Assembly (NCBI GenBank): GCA_964247705.1
Contig: CAXTVQ010000003.1
Coordinates: forward strand, 1 to 64,000
Origin: LMUY01 sp964247705
GTDB lineage: Bacteria; Pseudomonadota; Alphaproteobacteria; Acetobacterales; Acetobacteraceae
Length of the DNA: 64,000 nt
Direction of reading: 5' to 3'
The notes below the pieces were generated by a model, which was not told the DNA's origin, searched no databases, and was given only the letters and a program-made list of their open reading frames with translations. This document shows positions 58,422 to 64,000 of the stretch, piece after piece. A program made the translations under genes and the position numbers. How positions within the stretch are numbered: position 1 is the first letter of the stretch; each line of letters begins with the position of its first letter.

Positions 58422-59291
58422 TTGGACGCAAACCTGCTGCCCGTGCTCACCCGAATCGCCGACGCGCTGGAGCGGCTGGCCCCGGCGCCCCCGGCTACGG
58501 TCGCACTTGCGGACGCGGACGCCTTCGTATGGCACCCGGACGGGGGACGGCTGCAGCCGGTGACGCATGTCTCGGCGGTGCGGCTCGACCTGCTGCAGGG
58601 GATTGAGGCGCAGCGCGACCGGCTGCTGCCCAACACGCTGCGCTTTGCCGCCGGGTTGCCCGCCAACAATGCCATGCTGTGGGGTGCGCGGGGGACCGGC
58701 AAGTCCTCGCTGGTGAAGGCGGCCCATGCCGAGGCGTTGCGCCAGCATCCGGGCAGCGTCGCCCTGATCGAGATCGCACGGGAGGACATCGTGACCCTGC
58801 CGGCGCTGCTGAACCTGCTGCGGCCGTCCCGCCGGCGCTGCATCATCTTTTGCGACGATCTTAGTTTCGAACGGGAAGATGCTGATTATAAAGCACTCAA
58901 GTCTGTTCTGGACGGCGGCATCGAGGGACGGCCGGAAACCGTGCTGTTCTACGCGACATCCAACCGCCGCCATCTGATGCCGCGCGACATGATCGAGAAC
59001 GAACGCGGGAGCGCGATCAACCCGGGCGAGGCAGTGGAGGAGAAGGTATCCCTCTCGGACCGGTTCGGGCTTTGGATCGGCTTCCACAACACCGACCAGC
59101 CGACCTATCTGGCGATGGTGGAGGCATATGCTGCGGACCTCGATCTGCCGGTCGGCGTTGAGGCCTTGCGGGCCGAGGCGATCGCCTGGTCCGCCGGGCG
59201 GGGCGGCCGGTCGGGCCGAGTCGCGTGGCAGTTCATTCAGGACCTGGCCGGCCGGCTAGGCGAAACATCCGAGCGAAGCATGGGGGAGTGA
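58422..59291 (+). CDS. DUF815 AAA+ ATP-binding protein
   Basis: A 289-residue P-loop ATPase. Walker A is GARGTGKSSLVKAAHAEAL (near residues 88-106). Walker B is CIIFCDDLSFE (about 145-155), with the arginine-finger region ENERGSAINPGEAVEEKVSLSDRFG. This is the DUF815 family, widely found divergent from yajC in alphaproteobacteria. Its function is not established. The start is TTG (58422) with GAGG 5 bases upstream. It is followed by an MBL hydrolase after 4 bases. Confidence 0.92.
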   Translation: MDANLLPVLTRIADALERLAPAPPATVALADADAFVWHPDGGRLQPVTHVSAVRLDLLQGIEAQRDRLLPNTLRFAAGLPANNAMLWGARGTGKSSLVKAAHAEALRQHPGSVALIEIAREDIVTLPALLNLLRPSRRRCIIFCDDLSFEREDADYKALKSVLDGGIEGRPETVLFYATSNRRHLMPRDMIENERGSAINPGEAVEEKVSLSDRFGLWIGFHNTDQPTYLAMVEAYAADLDLPVGVEALRAEAIAWSAGRGGRSGRVAWQFIQDLAGRLGETSERSMGE

Positions 59292-59295
59292 GCAC

Positions 59296-60168
59296 ATGGC
59301 AATAGCGACCGAGCAGGTTCCAGGCGTCTACCGCCGCCGGGTCGGGGAGGTGCTGGTCACGGCGCTGAACGACGGCAGCATCGTGCTGCCCGCGGAGGTG
59401 TTGCTGAACATCACGCCGGACGAGCGCGAGACGCTGCTGCACGCGGCCGGGCGCCGGCCGCCGTTCCACACGGCGATCAACGCCTTCCTGCTGCAATGGC
59501 CGGAACGGACGGTGCTGATCGACACGGGCGCTGGCAAGGCGATGGGCCCGACGGCGGGCCGGCTACTGGCCAACCTCCGTGCTGCCGGGATCACACCCGG
59601 CGACGTCACGGACGTCGTGCTGACCCATATGCATGTCGATCATGTCGGAGGGCTGTTGGACCAAGCCGGCGCCCGCGCGTTCCTGAACGCCCAGCTTTGG
59701 GTCGCCGAGGAGGAGATCGCCTTTTGGCAGGATGACGCCAAGAAGGCCGCCGCTCCGGAACTATACCGAAGCAGTTTCGACATGGCCCGGCAGATGGTGC
59801 GGCCGTATGCCGACCGCCTGCACCGGTTCCCATACGGGGAGGTCATGCCCGGGCTCGAAGCCATCGCCACGCCGGGACATACGCCGGGCCACACCAGCTA
59901 CCTGCTCTCGAGTGCCGGCGCCAAGCTGCTGATCTGGGGCGACGTCGTCCATGTCCAGGCGGTCCAGACGGCGCGCCCGGATGTGAGCATGAGCTTCGAC
60001 AGTGACCCGGCGCAGGCCGAGCAAACCCGGCGCGCCATTTTCGAACGCGCCGCGAAGGAGGATCTGCTGGTCAACGGCATGCACCTGTCCTTCCCCGGGT
60101 TCGGCCGGGTCGCTCGGGCTGGCGAGGCGTACGTGCTCCAGCCGGAGGTGTGGCAGGGCGAGGTCTGA
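59296..60168 (+). CDS. MBL-fold metallo-hydrolase
   Basis: A 290-residue metallo-beta-lactamase-fold hydrolase. The zinc site is LTHMHVDHVGGL (His-X-His-X-Asp-His, near residues 112-120), with GHTPGHTSYLLSS, GDVVHVQ and the C-terminal MHLSFPG providing the remaining ligands. This is a generic MBL enzyme, possibly a lactonase or esterase; the substrate is unknown. The ATG at 59296 has GGGGAG upstream. It is likely co-transcribed with the DUF815 gene. Confidence 0.9.
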   Translation: MAIATEQVPGVYRRRVGEVLVTALNDGSIVLPAEVLLNITPDERETLLHAAGRRPPFHTAINAFLLQWPERTVLIDTGAGKAMGPTAGRLLANLRAAGITPGDVTDVVLTHMHVDHVGGLLDQAGARAFLNAQLWVAEEEIAFWQDDAKKAAAPELYRSSFDMARQMVRPYADRLHRFPYGEVMPGLEAIATPGHTPGHTSYLLSSAGAKLLIWGDVVHVQAVQTARPDVSMSFDSDPAQAEQTRRAIFERAAKEDLLVNGMHLSFPGFGRVARAGEAYVLQPEVWQGEV

Positions 60169-60175
60169 CGCCGGC

Positions 60176-60601
60176 TTAGTGGACGAACACCTGCACCTGT
60201 CGGGTCGTCACACCGGCATCGGCGCGGGCGGAGAGATGGATGCGGTCGTCGTCCACCCCGTCCGCGTTGATGGCGCGGGCGACGTTACGCGCGTCCCCGG
60301 TTATGCCCGTGGCGGCTGCCACTTGCTGGGCAGGCGTTCCGGTTGCGGGCACCACGCTGACGACGTCGAACACCACGTCCGACTTGCGGCCGACAGCGTC
60401 CCGCACTGCCTCGTCGAGCTCGGCAGCATAGTTCGGGTTCGGCTTGGACACGTCGATGGTGACGAGCGCCACGGTCGCTGCCGGGCCGGGCGGGGCCGGC
60501 ACGCGCTTTATAATGCCCGCTTGCGGATCAAAGGTGCGCTGATCCACCAGGGTGCAGCCGAACAGGAAAGCGGATCCGGCGAGGGCGATGATGCGGCGCA
60601 T
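60176..60601 (-). CDS. Small putative lipoprotein, function unknown
   Basis: A 141-residue protein with a signal peptide and lipobox (FLFGC, Cys about residue 16). The mature part holds ATVALVTIDVSKPNPNYAAELDEAVRDAVGRKSDVVFDVVSVVPATGTPAQQ (parts) and DRIHLSARADAGVTTRQVQVFVH, a mixed alpha/beta pattern. I do not recognise a family with confidence. An ATG five codons earlier (60616) is an equally possible start. It converges on the MBL gene (7 bases) and is divergent from the M20 hydrolase. Confidence 0.75.
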   Translation of the reverse strand: MRRIIALAGSAFLFGCTLVDQRTFDPQAGIIKRVPAPPGPAATVALVTIDVSKPNPNYAAELDEAVRDAVGRKSDVVFDVVSVVPATGTPAQQVAAATGITGDARNVARAINADGVDDDRIHLSARADAGVTTRQVQVFVH

Positions 60602-60664
60602 CGCCGCACGTTGCATCAAACCCGCACACGGGCAAGATGCCGGGCCGCTTTGGAGAGCCCCCTG

Positions 60665-61918
60665 ATGTCCGCACCCGCGCAAACACCCGCAAGCAACCGA
60701 CGCATCGACGGCCGCCGGCTATGGGACAGCCTGATGGCGATGGCCGAGATCGGGGCCACGGCGAAGGGCGGCGTGCGGCGGCTGGCGCTGAGCGATGTGG
60801 ACCGGGCTGGGCGCGCGCAATTCCGGCAATGGTGCGAAGCCGCCGGGCTGCATGTGCGGGTGGACGCGATGGGCAATATGTTCGCCCGCCGCGAGGGCCG
60901 GGACCCGTCGCGCCCGCCCGTGCTGTTCGGCAGCCACCTCGACAGCCAGCCTACGGGCGGCAAGTTCGACGGCGCCTTGGGGGTGATGGCAGGGCTCGAA
61001 GTGATGCGCACACTGGACGATCTGGGGGTCGAGACGGAGGCGCCGGTCGAACTGGTGAACTGGACCGACGAGGAGGGTGCGCGGTTCGGCAAGGCGATGA
61101 TGGGCAGCGGGGTGTGGGCCGGCGTATTCACCCAGACCGAGACCGAGGCGTTGCGCGACTCCGATGGGGTCAGCCTCGGGGAGGCGCTGGACGGCATCGG
61201 CGCGCGTGGCGGCAGCCCGGCCCATGTGTTTCCCGCGGACAGCTATTTCGAGCTGCACATCGAGCAGGGTCCGATCCTGGAACGCGAGGGTAAGACGATC
61301 GGCGTCGTTACCGGCGGGCAGGCGCAGGTGTGGTACGACGCCGTGGTGACCGGTCAGGACAGCCACGCCGGCACTACGCCGCCCGAAGCACGGCGTGATG
61401 CTCTGGTGGGAGCGGCACGCATTATTGACTTGGTGGACCGCACCATGCGCGCCCGCGGCGAGTTGGGACGCGGGACGGTGGGTCAGCTTTTCGTGCTGCC
61501 GAACAGCCGCAACGTGATTCCGGGCGAGGTGCGTTTCTCGGTCGAGTTCCGTCACCCGGACGAGGCCGAGCTGGAGCGTATCGCTACGCAGTTCCCGCAG
61601 CACGCCGAATCCCTGGCCCGCGACACGGGCGTGGCGCTCGCGCTGACCCAACGCGTCCGCATACCGGCCCAGCCGTTCGATACGGCTTGCGTCGCCCTGG
61701 TGCGGGATGCGGCTGCACGGCTCGGCTATCCCGCGCGGGACATCGTTTCCGGCGCGGGACACGACGCGATCTTCGTGGCGCCGGTGGTGCCGAGCGCCAT
61801 GATCTTCACGCCCTGCCGCGACGGCCTGTCGCATAACGAGGCGGAAAGCGTTGAGCCGGAGCAGGTGGAGGCCGGGTGCCAGGTGCTGCTCGAAGTGGTG
61901 CTCGCCCGCGCCGGATAG
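60665..61918 (+). CDS. M20-family Zn-dependent amidohydrolase (HyuC/AllC type)
   Basis: A 417-residue metallopeptidase-fold enzyme that hydrolyses N-carbamoyl amino acids, allantoate or ureido compounds. Motifs: FGSHLDSQPTGGKFDGALG (His and bridging Asp), NWTDEEGARFG (two Glu), YFELHIEQGPILE (His), DSHAGTTPPEARRDAL and GAGHDAIFVAPVVPSAMIF. The member identity (allantoate amidohydrolase, N-carbamoyl-L-amino acid hydrolase or beta-ureidopropionase) cannot be fixed by eye. The ATG at 60665-60667 has GGAGAG upstream. paaA begins 95 bases later behind its own promoter. Confidence 0.9.
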   Translation: MSAPAQTPASNRRIDGRRLWDSLMAMAEIGATAKGGVRRLALSDVDRAGRAQFRQWCEAAGLHVRVDAMGNMFARREGRDPSRPPVLFGSHLDSQPTGGKFDGALGVMAGLEVMRTLDDLGVETEAPVELVNWTDEEGARFGKAMMGSGVWAGVFTQTETEALRDSDGVSLGEALDGIGARGGSPAHVFPADSYFELHIEQGPILEREGKTIGVVTGGQAQVWYDAVVTGQDSHAGTTPPEARRDALVGAARIIDLVDRTMRARGELGRGTVGQLFVLPNSRNVIPGEVRFSVEFRHPDEAELERIATQFPQHAESLARDTGVALALTQRVRIPAQPFDTACVALVRDAAARLGYPARDIVSGAGHDAIFVAPVVPSAMIFTPCRDGLSHNEAESVEPEQVEAGCQVLLEVVLARAG

Positions 61919-61953
61919 ATACGGCAGCTACTCTGACGTGTTACGGAATTCAC

Positions 61954-61994
61954 TTGATCGAGTGGAATTTTGTGACATATTGGCAGGACCAATA
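61954..61994 (+). promoter_or_regulatory. Candidate promoter and operator of the paa genes
   Basis: TTGATC (61954-61959) and CATATT (61976-61981), 16 bases apart, form a reasonable sigma-70 promoter for paaA. TATTGG-CAGGA-CCAATA (61978-61994) is a perfect six-base-arm palindrome overlapping the -10 and probable start of transcription. A repressor bound there would block initiation. No paa regulator gene is in the window. Confidence 0.5.
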
Positions 61995-62013
61995 AGAACG
62001 GTCGAGGCTGGTC

Positions 62014-62994
62014 ATGTACACGCAAGCCCTGAATGCCGCCGACAAGGTTCGCGCTACCGAGGATCCGGCTCTGCTGGAACGCTTTCAGGCCCGTATCGAC
62101 GCCGAGGACCGGATCGAGGCGAACGATTGGATGCCAGCCGCTTATCGCCGGACGCTGACGCGGCAAATCAGCCAGCATGCCCATAGCGAGATCGTCGGCC
62201 AGCTTCCCGAAGGCAATTGGCTGACCCGTGCGCCTTCGTTGCGCCGCAAGGCCGCGTTGCTGGCCAAGGTGCAGGACGAGTGCGGGCACGGCTTGTACCT
62301 TTATGCTGCGGCGGAGACGCTCGGCACCAGCCGGGAGGCGTTGGTGGACGGGTTGCTCGAAGGCCGGGCGAAGTATTCATCGATCTTCAACTATCCCACG
62401 CTCACCTGGGCGGACATCGGCGCGATCGGGTGGCTGGTGGACGGGGCGGCGATCATGAACCAGATCCCGCTATGCCGCTGTTCCTACGGGCCTTACGCCC
62501 GCGCCATGATCCGCGTGTGCAAGGAAGAAAGCTTCCACCAGCGCCAGGGTTACGAGATCATGCTGACGCTCTGCGCCGGAACGCCGGAGCAGAAGGCGAT
62601 GGCGCAGGACGCGCTGGACCGCTGGTGGTGGCCCTGCCTGATGATGTTCGGCCCGCCGGACGGTGAGAGCCAGCATTCGGACCAGAGCACGGCGTGGAAG
62701 ATCAAGCGCTTCAGCAATGACGAACTGCGGCAGAAGTTCGTGGACGCGACGGTGCCGCAAGCCCGGAAGATCGGCCTCACCATCCCCGACCCGGCGATGA
62801 CGCAGGACACCGACGGCCACTGGCATCACGGCCCGATCGACTGGGAGGAGTTCCGCCAGGTGCTGGCAGGCAACGGGCCGTGCAACCGCGAGCGCCTCGC
62901 TACGCGCCGCCGCAGCCACGAAGACGGTGCATGGGTCCGTGAAGCCGCCGCTGCCCATGCCGCCAAGCGCGCCGCGATGAAGCAGGCGGCCTGA
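62014..62994 (+). CDS. paaA: 1,2-phenylacetyl-CoA epoxidase, catalytic subunit PaaA
   Basis: A 326-residue di-iron subunit of the epoxidase that attacks phenylacetyl-CoA in aerobic phenylacetate catabolism. Iron-ligand motifs are AKVQDECGHGLYLYAAAE and RVCKEESFHQRQGYEIML. The N-terminal DWMPAAYRRTLTRQISQHAHSEI and the NWLTRAPSLRRKAALL segment are typical (parts). paaB follows after 2 bases and paaC overlaps it, so this is the start of the paaABC(DE) operon. Confidence 0.97.
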   Translation: MYTQALNAADKVRATEDPALLERFQARIDAEDRIEANDWMPAAYRRTLTRQISQHAHSEIVGQLPEGNWLTRAPSLRRKAALLAKVQDECGHGLYLYAAAETLGTSREALVDGLLEGRAKYSSIFNYPTLTWADIGAIGWLVDGAAIMNQIPLCRCSYGPYARAMIRVCKEESFHQRQGYEIMLTLCAGTPEQKAMAQDALDRWWWPCLMMFGPPDGESQHSDQSTAWKIKRFSNDELRQKFVDATVPQARKIGLTIPDPAMTQDTDGHWHHGPIDWEEFRQVLAGNGPCNRERLATRRRSHEDGAWVREAAAAHAAKRAAMKQAA

Positions 62995-62996
62995 GT

Positions 62997-63284
62997 ATGG
63001 CGACGCCCGACACGGCCTTGTGGGAGGTGTTCATCCGCAGCCGCAATGGGTTGGCGCACAAACATGTCGGCTCGTTGCATGCGCCGGACGCCACGATGGC
63101 GTTGCAGGCGGCGCGGGACGTCTACACGCGGCGCGGCGAGGGGTTGTCCATCTGGGTCGTGCCCTCCAGCGCCATTACGGCGAGCGATCCGGCCGACAAA
63201 GCCATGCTGTTCGAGCCGGCCGAGAGCAAGATCTACCGCCACCCGACCTTCTACGAGGTGCCGGACGACGTCGGCCACATGTGA
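62997..63284 (+). CDS. paaB: 1,2-phenylacetyl-CoA epoxidase, subunit PaaB
   Basis: A 95-residue small subunit that bridges the PaaA-PaaC units in the epoxidase. The pattern WEVFIRSRNGLAHKHVGSLHAPD, YTRRGEGLSIWVVPS and HPTFYEVPDDVGHM is characteristic (parts). The ATG at 62997 is 2 bases after the paaA stop, and its own stop overlaps the paaC start (TGATG). Confidence 0.97.
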   Translation: MATPDTALWEVFIRSRNGLAHKHVGSLHAPDATMALQAARDVYTRRGEGLSIWVVPSSAITASDPADKAMLFEPAESKIYRHPTFYEVPDDVGHM

Positions 63285-64000
63285 TGGTGGCGTCCATAAC
63301 CGTTTCCGAGACGCCTCTCGTCCTCTACACGCTGCGGCGGGCGGACGATGCGTTGGTGCTGGGCCACCGTCTGTCCGAGTGGTGCGGCCATGCGCCGTCG
63401 CTCGAGGAGGACATGGCGCTGGCCAATATCGGGCTGGATCTGCTCGGGCAGGCCCGGTCGCTCTACAGCTACGCCGCCGAGGTGGAAGGCGAAGGGCACG
63501 ACGAGGACGCGTTCGCCTACCTGCGGGACGGGCCGCAATACCGCAACCTGCTGCTGGTAGAGCTTCCCAACGGGGATTTCGCGCAGACGCTGGTGCGGCA
63601 GTTCTTCTATTCGGCGTTCGCGGACCCGTATTGGCGCGCGATGATGGCATCGTCGGACCCGACCCTGGCCGCCATTGCCGCCAAGAGCGAGAAGGAGAGC
63701 GCTTACCACCTCCGCCACAGCAGCGAGTGGCTCATCCGCCTGGGCGACGGCACGGAGGAGAGCCACCGCCGCGCCCAGGCCGCCGTGGACATGCTCTGGC
63801 CCTATACGGGGGAGATGTTCGAGCCGGATGCTGGCCTCGCGGACGGCGTTGCGATCGACTTGGCGGCTTTGCGGGACGGGTGGGATCACACCGTGCAATC
63901 CATACTCGCTCAGGCGACGCTCAATGGGCCGGCGGGAGGCTGGATGCAGCGCGGCGGCCGCACGGGACGGCATACCGAGCATCTCGGGCGCATGCTGGCG
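63284..64000 (+). CDS. paaC: 1,2-phenylacetyl-CoA epoxidase, structural subunit PaaC (5' part, runs off the window)
   Basis: 239 codons from the ATG at 63284 remain open to the window edge. PaaC is the catalytically inactive ferritin-like partner of PaaA. Features are DDALVLGHRLSEWCGHAPSLEED, NIGLDLLGQARSLYSYA, YLRDGPQYRNLLLVELPNGDFAQTLVRQFF and KSEKESAYHLRHSSEWLIRLGDGT (each in part). About 10-25 residues of the usual 250-265 are missing beyond the window. Confidence 0.95.
   Translation, partial: MVASITVSETPLVLYTLRRADDALVLGHRLSEWCGHAPSLEEDMALANIGLDLLGQARSLYSYAAEVEGEGHDEDAFAYLRDGPQYRNLLLVELPNGDFAQTLVRQFFYSAFADPYWRAMMASSDPTLAAIAAKSEKESAYHLRHSSEWLIRLGDGTEESHRRAQAAVDMLWPYTGEMFEPDAGLADGVAIDLAALRDGWDHTVQSILAQATLNGPAGGWMQRGGRTGRHTEHLGRMLA

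Overview
The window is 64 kb of GC-rich, tightly packed bacterial chromosome with short or overlapping gene junctions and frequent GTG and TTG starts. Several gene orders point to an alphaproteobacterium: dusB-ntrB-ntrC-ntrY-ntrX, a fused ispDF divergent from dusB, a YceD/DUF177-rpmF-plsX-fabH-ihfA-merR run next to a cytochrome bc1 chaperone gene and bamE, and a pyruvate dehydrogenase E1 beta subunit with its own lipoyl domain. A member of the Rhodospirillales, probably Acetobacteraceae, is my best guess. That is inference from gene order and protein style, not from a database search. No rRNA, CRISPR array, prophage or intact insertion sequence was seen. One tRNA is present, tRNA-Pro(GGG).

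Layout. 0-1.7 kb: pdhA and the 5' part of pdhB. 1.9-8.8 kb: two GNAT genes with overlapping 3' ends, a tandem pair of class I aminotransferases behind a lone PotC/PotI-type permease, a tyrosine phosphatase coupled to an enoyl-CoA hydratase, and a small conserved protein. 9-12 kb: an isolated phosphoglycosyl transferase and two short-chain dehydrogenases. 12.1-16.8 kb: a candidate catabolic group of concentrative nucleoside transporter, RidA, SDR, RutA-like flavin monooxygenase and deacetylase-type amidohydrolase. 16.8-23 kb: trpS, glyA, an amino acid permease, a lipoprotein hydrolase, hemB and a DUF4142 protein. 23-33 kb: the nitrogen regulatory operon (dusB, ntrBC, ntrYX), ispDF, an EamA exporter, a small lipoprotein and the tRNA. 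33-38 kb: merR, ihfA, fabH, plsX, rpmF, yceD, bc1 chaperone and bamE, a core block for phospholipid/fatty-acid start-up and envelope assembly.

38-42.8 kb holds four polysaccharide genes on alternating strands (GT2, O-antigen-ligase-like, flippase, second glycosyltransferase). 42.8-49.3 kb holds a SOUL heme-binding lipoprotein, an Ldh-type dehydrogenase, a double cold-shock-domain protein, an SDR coupled to a 750-residue PLP decarboxylase, and an exonuclease III gene that seems to start at CTG. 49.5-52 kb holds a chemoreceptor-CheW pair. 52-58 kb holds a complete multidrug pump operon with two different membrane fusion proteins, a DHA2 transporter and a TolC-type channel. 58-62 kb holds yajC, a DUF815 ATPase, an MBL hydrolase, a lipoprotein and an M20 amidohydrolase. 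From 62 kb the phenylacetyl-CoA epoxidase genes paaA, paaB and paaC begin behind a promoter with a perfect palindrome.

The most interesting candidates for undescribed biology are the Rut-like set at 12-17 kb and the SDR-decarboxylase pair at 45-48.5 kb, whose promoter region carries two adjacent perfect palindromes. Functional assignments rest on motif recognition by eye; no homology search was run.
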